Assembly (NCBI GenBank): GCA_045636945.1 | Contig: JAZTYO010000032.1 | Location: 46,997 to 110,996 of the forward strand | DNA: 64,000 bases | Origin: UMGS172 sp045636945 | Lineage (GTDB): Bacteria > Bacillota > Clostridia > Oscillospirales > Acutalibacteraceae | Direction: 5' to 3' | In this document: positions 8,921 through 17,870 of the stretch, one piece after another | How the letters are laid out: each line of letters begins with the position of its first letter | Position numbering within the stretch: position 1 is the stretch's first letter | Position numbers and translations under genes: made by a program | Notes under the pieces: model-generated | Seen by the model: only the letters and a program-made list of their open reading frames with translations | The model's database searches: none | What the model was told of the DNA's origin: nothing

Positions 8921-10657
8921 TTATGCAAACTGACTGTTATAAAGCTCGTAGTAGAAGCCTTTTTGCTTTAAGAGTTCTTTGTGGTTGCCGTGTTCTATAA
9001 TGTTGCCATCCTTCATCACAAGTATCACATCCGAGTGCTTGATGGTTGACAATCGGTGTGCAACAACAAAGCTTGTGCGACCCTTCATAAGACGCGTAAA
9101 TGCGTGCTGAATGTGCATTTCGGTCTTAACGTCGATAGATGATGTTGCTTCGTCGAGTATCAGCATAGGGGGTAGACAAAGCATAACACGAGTTATACAG
9201 AGCAACTGCTTCTGACCTTCTGAAAGATTGCCTCCATCCTCACCGATAACGGTGTCGTAGCCGTTTGGTAAACGCTTGATAAAGCTGTGTGCGTGGGTAG
9301 ATTTTGCAGCTGCGATTATTTCCTCGTCGGTGGCATTCGGATTGCCCATGGTGATGTTCTCACGGATAGTACCTGCTTTAAGCCAGGTTTCCTGCAATAC
9401 CATACCGTAATTCTCTCGCAAGCTGTGACGTGTAACCTCACGGATATCATTTCCGTCAACCGTGATACTTCCATCAGTCACATCGTAAAAACGCATAAGC
9501 AGGTTAATCAAAGTTGTTTTGCCGCATCCCGTAGGACCGACAATGGCAATCTGTTGACCGCTTTCAAAGTTCAAGGTAATACCGTCGATTAGCGGCTTTT
9601 CGGGAGTATAGGAGAACGATATGTCGTTCATTTTAACGTTACCCTCGGCTTTGAGCATTTCAATATTACCTTCGTCCGAAATTTCCTCGGTTTGCTCCAA
9701 AAATTCAAATACACGGTCGGCCGAGGCTTTGGCAGCGGCAAGCTCGGTAATAACACCCGAAATCTCGTTGAACGGTTTGGCATATTGGCTCGCGTAACTT
9801 AAAAGAATTGACAAAGCACCAACCGTAAAAGCAGGATTTGAAATAACGGTCAAAGCACCGACAAGGCAGACAATGGCATAAATAACCGAGTTGATAAGTC
9901 TTGTGGAAGGGTTGACCATAGATGAAAAGAATATAGCTTTGAGCGAGTATTTTCTTAATCGTTCGTTAATTTCAAGGAATTTCTCTGTGGCTTTGTCACC
10001 GTGGCAAAAAGCCTCAATAACCTTTTGGTTTCCAACAGTTTCATCTATGAATGCAGTCTGTTCGCCACGTGTTTCTGATTGCTTTTTAAACATTGAATAG
10101 GTTCTGTCCGAAATGAACTTTGCAACAAGCAGGGAAACAGGTGTTAAAACAACAACGATAAGTGAAATCTTCCAATTTATAAGGAACATCAGTACAACGG
10201 TGCCTAAAATGGTGGCAACACCTGTAAATAACTGCATGAATCCCATCAAAAGACCGTCGGAAAGTGTATCAACATCTGAAATAACACGGCTGACAACGTC
10301 ACCGTAAGGGTGAGTATCGATATAAGACAACGGCAATTTCTGAATCTTTCTGAAAGCCTTATTGCGAAGGTCATGGACCAGAGTAAAGGTTATTTTATTA
10401 TTGCAGATGCTCATTAGCCATTGGCTGATAGCGGCAAGACCGATGGAAATTGCAGCCTTTATAATGATGTCAATAATTTTGGCGAAATCGACGTTGGCTT
10501 TGCCCACGATACAGTCAATAGCATCACCGATAAGCACGGGGATATAAAGGGTGAGAGCTACGTTTATTGCGGCAAGCAAAATGGAAAGTGCAAATATTAG
10601 TTTTTGTTTTCCTAAAATTTCAAAAAGCTTGGAAAAGGTGCCGTTTTGTGTTTTCAT
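8921..10657 (-). CDS. ABC exporter half-transporter, second subunit of a heterodimer
   Basis: Membrane-fused ABC exporter of 578 aa: six-helix transmembrane domain (about 15-320), then nucleotide-binding domain with Walker A GPTGCGKTT, signature LSEGQKQLL, Walker B LILDEAT with intact catalytic Glu, and H-loop VAHRLS. ATG at 10655-10657 is chosen; it follows the upstream subunit's TGA by one base and uses the AAGGAGG inside that gene's last codons. Longer in-frame starts would run deep into the upstream gene. The non-canonical signature (E for G) fits a heterodimer with the preceding gene. Likely substrates are drugs, lipids or peptides; not decidable here. Confidence 0.9.
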   Translation of the reverse strand: MKTQNGTFSKLFEILGKQKLIFALSILLAAINVALTLYIPVLIGDAIDCIVGKANVDFAKIIDIIIKAAISIGLAAISQWLMSICNNKITFTLVHDLRNKAFRKIQKLPLSYIDTHPYGDVVSRVISDVDTLSDGLLMGFMQLFTGVATILGTVVLMFLINWKISLIVVVLTPVSLLVAKFISDRTYSMFKKQSETRGEQTAFIDETVGNQKVIEAFCHGDKATEKFLEINERLRKYSLKAIFFSSMVNPSTRLINSVIYAIVCLVGALTVISNPAFTVGALSILLSYASQYAKPFNEISGVITELAAAKASADRVFEFLEQTEEISDEGNIEMLKAEGNVKMNDISFSYTPEKPLIDGITLNFESGQQIAIVGPTGCGKTTLINLLMRFYDVTDGSITVDGNDIREVTRHSLRENYGMVLQETWLKAGTIRENITMGNPNATDEEIIAAAKSTHAHSFIKRLPNGYDTVIGEDGGNLSEGQKQLLCITRVMLCLPPMLILDEATSSIDVKTEMHIQHAFTRLMKGRTSFVVAHRLSTIKHSDVILVMKDGNIIEHGNHKELLKQKGFYYELYNSQFA

Positions 10658-10658
10658 A

Positions 10659-12380
10659 TCACATTTCCTCCTTTTCCAACTGTGTGCGGCAAATCTCTGC
10701 ATAAACATCACACGAATCAAGCAATTCGGAATGAGTACCGATGCCGACAGCCTCACCGTCGTCAAGCACTATGATTTTATCTGCATTCATAACCGAGGAA
10801 ACACGTTGAGAAACGGTTATAACGGTAGGTTTCTGTGAAAGATTGGCCATTGCGTGCCGAAGGTCGGCTTCGGTTTTAAAGTCGAGTGCCGATGAACTGT
10901 CGTCAAGTATTAGAATCTGAGGATTGCCGACCAAAGCACGGGCAATACAGATTCTCTGACGCTGACCACCCGAAAGGTTACGTCCATTTTGCTCAATTTC
11001 GGCATCTAAGCCACCTTTGTTTTTAACAATTTCCTTGGCTTGTGCGGCATCTAAAGCCTGCCAAAGTTCATCGTCGGTGGCTGATTTTCCGCCAAGCAAC
11101 AGATTTTCTCTGACACTTCCTTTAAAGAGAACGTTCTTTTGAGGAACGATTCCGATAAAGCTTCTCAATTCCTCGTCGGAATATTCCTTAACATCCTTGC
11201 CGTTTACCGCAACAAGACCAATTGTTGCACCGTAAAGGTGTGGGATAAGGTTTACAAGGGTTGATTTACCACTACCCGTTGCACCTATAACACCAATGTA
11301 CTGACCGCAAAGTGCCTCAAAACTTATGTTATTTAATGATGCTTCACCTGCACCTGAATAGGTGAAACCTACATTCTTGAATTGGACAGCATAGCCATTG
11401 TCAGCCAAAAAGTTAGCTTTAGTTGGTTTGTCGGTGTGGTTTTCTATTGACAAAACCGAGTCAATACGTGATGCAGATGCAAGAGCCTTATTGACTGTCA
11501 TAATCATATTGGCTAGCTTTACAAGTTCAATAAGAATCTGCGACATATAATTATAGAGGGCTACTATCTGACCTTGTGTGAGGTCACCGTCATATACTCT
11601 GTGACCGCCAACCCAGATAATCAGAATTACCGCCGCATTGACAACAACATAGGTGAGGGGATTCATCAATGCCGAAATTCGGCCGACAAACTTCTGCATC
11701 ACCGTAAGTTCCGAGTTGTTCTGCTCAAATCCCTCAACCGATTCATCCTCCTGACGGTAGGCACGGATAACACGAACACCATTCAAAGATTCTCTGGTAT
11801 TGAGGGTGACTCTGTCTAATTTTTGCTGAATATTCTTATAAAGTGGAACGGTTATAGCCATAACGGCTACTACAATAATAGCCAAAACGGGGATAGCGGC
11901 AAGGAATATCAAGGCCAATTTCGTATCGACCGTGAAAGCCATAATCATAGCGCCGAAAACGATAAACGGTGAGCGCAAAAGCAAACGCAAACCAAGGTTT
12001 ACACCTGTTTGTACGGTATTGACATCACCCGTCATTCTGGTTATGAGGGTAGATGTGCCCACATTATCAAGGTCGGTATAGTTTAAAGAGTTTATTTTTT
12101 TGAACAATGCACCTCGCAGATTTGCGGCAAAACCAACCGAAGCATTAGCGGCAAAATACTGTGCAATCAAGGCACAGATAAAGCCGATAATACCTAATGC
12201 TGCCATCAGGATTCCACGGGAGATTATAAACGATTTGTCACCGTTTCCAATGCCTTTGTCGATAATATCTGCAACGACAAGCGGAACAAACAGTTCAAAT
12301 ATTGCCTCGGTCAGTTTGAAAAAAGGTCCCAACAACGCCTGGAAGCGGTATTGCTTCATATATTTTAAAAGATTTTTCAT
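10659..12380 (-). CDS. ABC exporter half-transporter, first subunit of a heterodimer (degenerate site)
   Basis: 573-aa membrane ABC exporter subunit: transmembrane domain about 10-310, nucleotide-binding domain with Walker A GATGSGKST, canonical signature LSGGQRQRI and Walker B LILDDSSSALD. The catalytic Glu after Walker B is replaced by Asp, and the switch region has SQRVS in place of A/T-H-R-x-S. This is the pattern of heterodimeric exporters such as TM287/288 and LmrCD, where one ATP site is degenerate. It is co-transcribed with, and one base from, the partner subunit. A weak GGGTG lies before the ATG. Confidence 0.9.
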   Translation of the reverse strand: MKNLLKYMKQYRFQALLGPFFKLTEAIFELFVPLVVADIIDKGIGNGDKSFIISRGILMAALGIIGFICALIAQYFAANASVGFAANLRGALFKKINSLNYTDLDNVGTSTLITRMTGDVNTVQTGVNLGLRLLLRSPFIVFGAMIMAFTVDTKLALIFLAAIPVLAIIVVAVMAITVPLYKNIQQKLDRVTLNTRESLNGVRVIRAYRQEDESVEGFEQNNSELTVMQKFVGRISALMNPLTYVVVNAAVILIIWVGGHRVYDGDLTQGQIVALYNYMSQILIELVKLANMIMTVNKALASASRIDSVLSIENHTDKPTKANFLADNGYAVQFKNVGFTYSGAGEASLNNISFEALCGQYIGVIGATGSGKSTLVNLIPHLYGATIGLVAVNGKDVKEYSDEELRSFIGIVPQKNVLFKGSVRENLLLGGKSATDDELWQALDAAQAKEIVKNKGGLDAEIEQNGRNLSGGQRQRICIARALVGNPQILILDDSSSALDFKTEADLRHAMANLSQKPTVITVSQRVSSVMNADKIIVLDDGEAVGIGTHSELLDSCDVYAEICRTQLEKEEM

Positions 12381-12430
12381 ATCTTCACCCGAATCTTTCA
12401 GTTGAAATATATATCATATCAATTATACCA

Positions 12431-12464
12431 AAATTTTGCTTAAAATCAAGCAAAAGCAAAATTT
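12431..12464. repeat. Inverted repeat between the ABC operon and the DUF896 gene
   Basis: AAATTTTGCTT (12431-12441) and AAGCAAAATTT (12454-12464) are perfect 11-base arms with a 12-base centre in the divergent intergenic region. It could be a regulator site; no regulator is identified. Confidence 0.5.
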
Positions 12465-12512
12465 ATCTTCACTTTTTTGAATGTTTGTGGTAATATATTG
12501 TCGGTGATTAAA

Positions 12513-12716
12513 ATGGATCAGAAAAAAATTGATAGAATTTCAGAGCTTACACGTATTTCCCGTGAAAGGGAATTGACCGAAGAGGAACAGAAAGAACGCG
12601 CCGCATTGCGACGCGAATATATTGATTCCTATAAGGCATCATTAACGGGTATTTTGGATAACACCTATATCCAGAACCCCGATGGAAGCAAGCACAAATT
12701 AAAGCCCAAGAATTGA
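12513..12716 (+). CDS. DUF896 (YnzC-like) small protein
   Basis: 67-aa cytosolic protein matching DUF896: N-terminal helical hairpin with R-I-x-E-L-x-x-x-x-x-E-x-x-L-T-x-E-E, then R-x-E-Y-I-x-x-Y-K and a C-terminal D-x-T-Y-I-Q-N-P-D-G. In Bacillus a family member is linked to the SOS response, but no LexA box is apparent to me here. ATG 12513 with GGTGA upstream is chosen over an unsupported earlier ATG. Confidence 0.8.
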   Translation: MDQKKIDRISELTRISRERELTEEEQKERAALRREYIDSYKASLTGILDNTYIQNPDGSKHKLKPKN

Positions 12717-12752
12717 TTTTTGATTTGTGAGGGTCGGCGCATTTGACGGTTC

Positions 12753-13445
12753 TTATTTTAAACTGTTGTTGTATCGTTTGACCAATTCGGGAATTTCGGC
12801 AACCGTTTCGACCTGCAACTCACACTGCTCGATGTCGGGTCTTGGCCAGGTGCCGACGGTGTTGACATAAACGGGAACATAACCTGCTTTGCGCGATGCA
12901 TCAATGTCGTTGACAGGGTTGTCACCGACATACATCATTTCGTATGGGTCGAGCTGTAACCATTCAGCCATCATCTTGAATGCGGTTAATTGCGGTTTTG
13001 GACAACCATATTGACCTGTGACAATAACCTTATCAAAAACATTATCAATCCCCAGTATTTCGAGCTTTTTTTCCTGAAGTCCGGGTAAACCGTTGGTAAT
13101 CAAACCTAATATGTAGCCATCCTTCTTCAGGTTTTCAAGCATCGGTTTGGTAAATGAAAAGGGAATTGCTACATTCATAAACTCCGAAAATACAAAGTCG
13201 GAATATGCTTTGCCGTCGATTTTTTCTGCGAACAACGGCGTTTCATTGACGATGTACTCGCGTAGCTTGTCCCAACCGTAATAAACCTTTGATTTATCGG
13301 CCTCAACCATAATTTCGGTGATTTTTGCATCCGAAAGTTCGGGGTTTACGGGCAGTTTACCCCGTATTTTCTTGGCAACTTCGGTTAAGGTTGCGTATCG
13401 GTCGAAAAGGGTATGGTCAAGGTCAAAAATAACGGCTTTTACCAT
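12753..13445 (-). CDS. HAD-superfamily hydrolase (subfamily IA)
   Basis: Cytosolic phosphatase of about 230 aa. HAD motifs in order: DLDHTLF (nucleophile Asp and acid/base Asp) at the N-terminus, LITNGL (motif II Thr), the Lys in GCPKP (motif III) and YVGDNPVNDIDASRKAGY (motif IV). A helical cap lies between motifs I and II (about 15-90). ATG at 13443-13445 follows AGGTGG with 7-base spacing. The substrate cannot be read from the sequence; YjjG-like nucleotidase or phosphoglycolate phosphatase-like activity are alternatives. Confidence 0.82.
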   Translation of the reverse strand: MVKAVIFDLDHTLFDRYATLTEVAKKIRGKLPVNPELSDAKITEIMVEADKSKVYYGWDKLREYIVNETPLFAEKIDGKAYSDFVFSEFMNVAIPFSFTKPMLENLKKDGYILGLITNGLPGLQEKKLEILGIDNVFDKVIVTGQYGCPKPQLTAFKMMAEWLQLDPYEMMYVGDNPVNDIDASRKAGYVPVYVNTVGTWPRPDIEQCELQVETVAEIPELVKRYNNSLK

Positions 13446-13514
13446 ATAAGCACCACCTAAAATTAATGATTTTATTTTAGAATAATTAACACATTTTGTC
13501 AAGGAAGTTATATT

Positions 13515-14093
13515 ATGAAAATCATTCTTGCAAGCAAATCACCTCGAAGAAAAGAGATACTTGAAAATTTGGGCTTTAAGTTCGATATTATTACCGCAGA
13601 CACCGATGAGTCGTCCGATGTGACCGACCCCGAAAGTCTTGTGCAGATTTTGGCCGTGAGAAAAGGTAAGGCAGTTGCTGATAATCACTCCGAAAACGAT
13701 AAGCTGATAATCTCCTGTGATACCGTTGTGTGCTGTGATGGTAAGATTTTGGGCAAGCCCCGTAATGAGGACGATGCCAAGCAAATGCTTCGTTCATTAT
13801 CGGGCAGAAGTCACACCGTTTTAAGCGGTTTGGCATTGTTTTATAATGGAAAAACCATTTCGGGAGTTGATAAAACCGAAGTTTATTTTGCCACAATGCC
13901 CGAAAGCTTTATAGATTCATACGTTGCAAGCGGTGACCCGATGGACAAGGCAGGCAGTTATGCCGTGCAGGGTAAAACAAGCCTTTACATTGACAAAATC
14001 GACGGTTGTTATTTCAATGTTGTCGGTCTGCCTGTCAGATTGCTTGCAAAATTGCTTAACAACCTTGGAATCGATTTTAACGATATAATTTAA
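13515..14093 (+). CDS. maf: Maf family nucleoside triphosphate pyrophosphatase
   Basis: 192-aa cytosolic enzyme that hydrolyses non-canonical or UTP/dTTP-type nucleotides to monophosphates. Family motifs: LASKSPRRKEIL at the N-terminus, SCDTVVCCDG with the catalytic Asp, GKPRNEDDAKQMLRSLSGR and a C-terminal GCYFNVVGLPV. An AAGGA lies ahead of the ATG. Maf often affects septum formation when overproduced in Bacillus. It is divergent from the HAD gene; the 69-base gap must hold both promoters. Confidence 0.93.
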   Translation: MKIILASKSPRRKEILENLGFKFDIITADTDESSDVTDPESLVQILAVRKGKAVADNHSENDKLIISCDTVVCCDGKILGKPRNEDDAKQMLRSLSGRSHTVLSGLALFYNGKTISGVDKTEVYFATMPESFIDSYVASGDPMDKAGSYAVQGKTSLYIDKIDGCYFNVVGLPVRLLAKLLNNLGIDFNDII

Positions 14094-14100
14094 TAATTGG

Positions 14101-14136
14101 TTTTATAAAAAAAGGAGTCGTGCAAGTGACTCCTTT
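14101..14136 (-). terminator. Terminator of the small Pro-rich gene
   Basis: AAAGGAGTC and GACTCCTTT (14111-14119, 14128-14136) form a 9-base stem; on the minus strand it is followed by a T-run. Confidence 0.8.
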
Positions 14137-14143
14137 CGCAGTT

Positions 14144-14320
14144 TCAGATTATCGGCGGTTCGGGTGTTCTTCTTGTCCTCGGCAACGGATTTTGATAAGG
14201 GAAAACATCCTCGCGGTTCAATATATTTGTGTAATCCATACTGTTTTCACTGCAATAAATAGTGCCAACAGTATCGTCGGGTTGAGGACTTATCGGGTTA
14301 AACTTCTTTTTATCAGACAT
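14144..14320 (-). CDS. Small Pro/Asp-rich hypothetical protein
   Basis: 58 aa, hydrophilic, rich in Pro, Asp and Asn (N-terminus MSDKKKFNPISPQPDD, C-terminus R-T-P-E-P-P-I-I). I recognise no family. The start is fixed by AAAGGAG 8 bases before ATG 14318-14320. The ribosome binding site lies in the 3' arm of the terminator of the upstream peptide-binding protein gene, so translation probably depends on read-through or on an RNA that starts inside that gene. Confidence 0.55.
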   Translation of the reverse strand: MSDKKKFNPISPQPDDTVGTIYCSENSMDYTNILNREDVFPYQNPLPRTRRTPEPPII

Positions 14321-14362
14321 AAAAAACGCTCCTTTCAAACCTATTGTTTGAGAGAAGCGTTT
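14321..14362 (-). terminator. Terminator of the substrate-binding protein gene, overlapping a ribosome binding site
   Basis: On the minus strand AAACGCTtCTCTCAAAC pairs with GTTTGaAAGgAGCGTTT, then TTTTTT. The AAAGGAG of the next gene is inside the stem. Confidence 0.75.
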
Positions 14363-14371
14363 AATTATACT

Positions 14372-15967
14372 TTATTGATTTTTGTAAATTATTGAAAAAT
14401 CAACCGTACCATCAAGCACCGAAAAATGAACGTTTTGATAATCCGAATTGTAAATATATGCGGTAGGGGTTGAGGTTATCGGTATAACGGCCGATTCGGT
14501 CGATAGAACGTTAAGGCATTTTGAAATACTTGCTAAAGCAACGTTGTGGTCATCTGTTGCGAGCAATTCGGCAAAAGCATTGTCATAATCGGGATTGCCG
14601 ATATACATTCCTGAGTTAGCATCTGCAAAGCTCGACAGTACGTCGGTTGCAGAGCCACTGAGAGGCACAAGTGCTACGGTAAAATCACCGTTTTTGACAC
14701 TATCAAGCAAGGCTTGTTCTGATTTTAAAGTGGTGATGTTTACGTATGCACCAAGGTTGTTTTGCCAACCCGATACAACACTGTTAAGTATCGACTTGAT
14801 TTCATCGTTTTCAACACAAAGCACGCTGATGCTGGGGAGTTTCTTGTTTTTCAGTTCCTTAACGGCTGCAAGAAAATAGTTGCGTGCTGCTTCAGTGTCA
14901 AGCTCGAATGTGTATTTGGGCTGTGAGAAGTTGCCTAATGTACGGTCAAAGACAAGACTGTCACGTGGCAGGCAGGTATCAGCAAGCAAAAGACGGTGGT
15001 CCATATTGACCTTGAATAGCTCGCGGTGTACCGCCCTTGCAAAAGCATCGGTCAACTGCTTGTTGCCGCCAACCTCGGTGGCCTTGTTAAACACCAAGCA
15101 ATAATTCTTTTGATAAAGTGTGTTAATGGTGAACTCGTTTTCGTTGATGCCTTGATACCCGTTGACGTTGTCAACCGTTATACCGATTTCATCACTTTTA
15201 ATACGCTGAACGTTGCTTTTACCGGTTGAACTAACCGTGAGATAAACGTTCAAAGGCTTTGTTTCGTCGGTTTTGTCGTTAAGCGTCAGCTTGAGATGAC
15301 GACCTTCGGTCCATTGAGAAGGGGAGTACCGACCGTTTGTGAGAATGTTCTGACGATTTAATCCGTATTTACCCTTGCAATTCTCGAAGAAAACTCGGTT
15401 GCAGGGCATAAATATCGCCATTGTAAGCTTTGACAGAAAGTTTTTGTCGGGCTTGATAAGTGAAATGCTTAATGTTTTTGTGTCAAGTGCTTTTGCACCA
15501 AGCACTGCAGAGCTGTCACCAGAAAGCCTTTCGGGAACACCTTGTATGTTGGTTATCGGATGGTTTGAAGGAGCATTGGTCATTGGGTCAGACGCACGTT
15601 CGATCGCAAACATAAAATCGTCTGCCGTGACAGGTGTTTCATCCTTCCAGGTGGTTTCAAACAAAGTAAAGGTGTAGGTTAGCCCGTCGTCGGATATTAC
15701 CGTGTTTTGTGCAAGGTCGGGAACTGCTTTGCCGTTTTCATCAAGCTTGTAAAGACCTCTAAAGCAGTTTCTGACTGTCAAAAGCTCGGCTTGTAGCTGT
15801 GCCTTTTGAGGGTCGATATTTTTGGGCATTTCGTTTACGCCGAAATATATATTGTAGGTGTCGGATGAGCAACCGACAAGTAAAGTGCTGCACAGCAAAA
15901 TAACCGCTAAGATAAAACAAAGCGGTTTGATTTTATGTTTGATTTCGATTAAATTTTTGTAAATCAT
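14372..15967 (-). CDS. Oligopeptide ABC transporter substrate-binding lipoprotein (SBP_bac_5)
   Basis: 531-aa exported lipoprotein of the OppA/DppA family. The signal peptide (about 14-32) ends in a lipobox L-V-G-C with the lipidated Cys at about 33. The mature part shows the usual family pattern: NIDPQKAQLQAE, the F-R-G-L-Y-K-L-D-E-N-G segment, LAQNTVISDDGLTYTFTL and a late GNPDYDNAFAELL. No permease or ATPase genes are adjacent, so it either serves a distant transporter or acts as an orphan peptide sensor. It is the last host gene of the leftward block before the ylxM-ffh operon. Confidence 0.88.
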   Translation of the reverse strand: MIYKNLIEIKHKIKPLCFILAVILLCSTLLVGCSSDTYNIYFGVNEMPKNIDPQKAQLQAELLTVRNCFRGLYKLDENGKAVPDLAQNTVISDDGLTYTFTLFETTWKDETPVTADDFMFAIERASDPMTNAPSNHPITNIQGVPERLSGDSSAVLGAKALDTKTLSISLIKPDKNFLSKLTMAIFMPCNRVFFENCKGKYGLNRQNILTNGRYSPSQWTEGRHLKLTLNDKTDETKPLNVYLTVSSTGKSNVQRIKSDEIGITVDNVNGYQGINENEFTINTLYQKNYCLVFNKATEVGGNKQLTDAFARAVHRELFKVNMDHRLLLADTCLPRDSLVFDRTLGNFSQPKYTFELDTEAARNYFLAAVKELKNKKLPSISVLCVENDEIKSILNSVVSGWQNNLGAYVNITTLKSEQALLDSVKNGDFTVALVPLSGSATDVLSSFADANSGMYIGNPDYDNAFAELLATDDHNVALASISKCLNVLSTESAVIPITSTPTAYIYNSDYQNVHFSVLDGTVDFSIIYKNQ

Positions 15968-16061
15968 ACTATCAACATTCCTTTATGTTAAGTATAATAT
16001 GTTCGAAACCTACCGTCAAGAGGAAGATTAAAGATTTTTTAATAAATGTAAAGAAAAACAC

Positions 16062-16090
16062 TTGACAGATGAGTTGTGAGTGTGTATAAT
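16062..16090 (+). promoter_or_regulatory. Sigma-A promoter of the ylxM-ffh operon
   Basis: TTGACA (16062-16067) and TATAAT (16085-16090) with a 17-base spacer. Transcription near 16097 rules out an ATG at 16076 as the ylxM start. Confidence 0.88.
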
Positions 16091-16129
16091 AGTCGCTGTA
16101 ATGAAATTTACTTTACAGAGGTGAACGTC

Positions 16130-16441
16130 TTGCCAAAGGATTTATCGGTGGTTTTACTGCTTGATTATTACGGCGGACTGTTACCTGAAAAGCAACGCCG
16201 ACTTGTTGAGTACTACTATTGCGATGACCTGTCGTTGGCCGAGATTTCGGATGCCGAGGCCATCACAAGGCAGGGTGCAAGGGATGCTATCGTCCGTGCA
16301 GTTGATAAGCTCTATAGGTACGAAGAAACGGTTGGTTTTGCCAAAAAGATAGACACTGTCAAGCGCAAGTTTGAAAAATTTGAAAACGAGCCGACCGATA
16401 AGAATAAAGCTGATTTGAAGAAAGCTATTGAAGAAATGTAA
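16130..16441 (+). CDS. ylxM: YlxM / P13 family helix-turn-helix SRP-associated protein
   Basis: 103-aa DNA-binding-like protein of the UPF0122 family, which is encoded next to ffh in Firmicutes and is reported to modulate the signal recognition particle. The sigma-70 region-4-like helix-turn-helix is visible in L-P-E-K-Q-R-R-L-V-E-Y-Y-Y, L-S-L-A-E-I and R-Q-G-A-R-D-A-I. The start is TTG 16130: GAGG lies 8 bases before it, and the longer ATG form would begin before the transcription start. It ends 15 bases before ffh. Confidence 0.88.
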   Translation: MPKDLSVVLLLDYYGGLLPEKQRRLVEYYYCDDLSLAEISDAEAITRQGARDAIVRAVDKLYRYEETVGFAKKIDTVKRKFEKFENEPTDKNKADLKKAIEEM

Positions 16442-16456
16442 GAAAGGGTGAGATAA

Positions 16457-17821
16457 TTGGCATTTGAAGGTTTGTCCGACAAGCTTGCTGCAGCATTTAA
16501 AAAGCTTCGTTCAAGAGGTAAACTTACTGAAAGCGACCTCAAGGATGCTATGCGAGAAGTTCGTCTTGCTTTGCTTGAAGCCGACGTGAACTATAAGGTT
16601 GCCAAGGATTTCACCAATTCTGTCGTTGAAAAGAGCATCGGTCAAAAGGTTATGGAAAGCCTTACTCCTGCACAGATGGTCATTAAGATTGTCCGTGACG
16701 AGTTGACCGAGCTTATGGGCGGTGAGGGTGCTAAAATCAACTTTGCATCCAAGATTCCCACCGTTATTTTGATGTGCGGTTTGCAGGGTTCCGGTAAAAC
16801 TACCCACAGTGCTAAACTTGCCAAACGCTTGAAGTCCCAAGGTCACAGACCTATGCTTGTCGGTTGCGATATCTACCGTCCTGCCGCTATTGAGCAGTTG
16901 AAGGTTTTGGGTGAAAAGATTGGAGTTCCGGTTTTTGAAAAGGGAACACAGAAGCCCGAAAAAACCGCCGAACAGGCTATTAAACACGCAAGAGATTACG
17001 GTAACGATTTCGTTATTCTTGATACCGCAGGCCGTTTGCATATCGATGTTGAGCTTATGGAAGAGCTCAAGCGTATCTGCAAGGCTGTTGAGGTTAATGA
17101 GATTTTGCTCGTTGTCGACTCTATGGTTGGTCAGGATGCCGTAAATATTGCCAAGACATTTAATGAAACACTTGAAATTTCGGGTGTTATCTTGACTAAG
17201 CTTGACGGTGATACCCGTGGCGGTGCTGCTTTGTCGGTCAAGGCTGTCACAGGCAAGCCCATCAAGTTTATCGGTACGGGTGAAAAGATTGACGACCTTG
17301 AGGAGTTTTACCCCGACCGTATGGCATCAAGAATCCTCGGTATGGGTGACATGCTTTCACTGATCGAGCGTGTTGAAACACAGATTGACGAAAAAGCAGC
17401 ATTAGAAGCTGCCAAAAAGTTAGAGGAAAACAAGTTTGACCTTAACGACCTGCTCCAACAGTTCCAGCAGATTAAGAAAATGGGCAGTTTGAAGCAGATT
17501 TTGTCTATGATGCCGGGTGTCGGCAACAAGATAAAGGATATGGATATTGATGATAAGCAGATGCAGAGAGTTGAAGCTATCATCACCTCAATGACCGCTA
17601 AAGAACGTGCTAAGCCCGAGATTCTCAATGCTTCAAGACGCAAGAGAATCGCCGCAGGTTGCGGACAAAAGGTTGAGGATGTTAATCGTCTTATGAATCA
17701 GTATGAACAGATGAAAAAGATGTTCAAACAAATGAACTCTAAAGGCGGAAAACGTGGTCTTTTCAAGGGAATGAGGGGTCTGCCTCAGGGTATGAACCTT
17801 CCCGACGATTTCAAAATGTGA
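16457..17821 (+). CDS. ffh: Signal recognition particle GTPase Ffh (SRP54)
   Basis: 454-aa GTPase that binds 4.5S/6S RNA and directs nascent membrane and secreted proteins to FtsY. N domain about 1-90; G domain with GLQGSGKTT (G1), DIYRPAAIEQL, DTAGRLH (G3) and TKLDGDTRGG (G4/G5); methionine-rich M domain from about 300, with repeated MxxM groups near the C-terminus (QMKKMFKQM). The start is TTG 16457 preceded by AAAGGGTGAG. Operon: ylxM-ffh-rpsP-khpA-rimM-trmD. Confidence 0.97.
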   Translation: MAFEGLSDKLAAAFKKLRSRGKLTESDLKDAMREVRLALLEADVNYKVAKDFTNSVVEKSIGQKVMESLTPAQMVIKIVRDELTELMGGEGAKINFASKIPTVILMCGLQGSGKTTHSAKLAKRLKSQGHRPMLVGCDIYRPAAIEQLKVLGEKIGVPVFEKGTQKPEKTAEQAIKHARDYGNDFVILDTAGRLHIDVELMEELKRICKAVEVNEILLVVDSMVGQDAVNIAKTFNETLEISGVILTKLDGDTRGGAALSVKAVTGKPIKFIGTGEKIDDLEEFYPDRMASRILGMGDMLSLIERVETQIDEKAALEAAKKLEENKFDLNDLLQQFQQIKKMGSLKQILSMMPGVGNKIKDMDIDDKQMQRVEAIITSMTAKERAKPEILNASRRKRIAAGCGQKVEDVNRLMNQYEQMKKMFKQMNSKGGKRGLFKGMRGLPQGMNLPDDFKM

Positions 17822-17870
17822 TATTTAATGGATTTCCATTGATATAAATTATTTGCAGGAGGTGCAGAAA

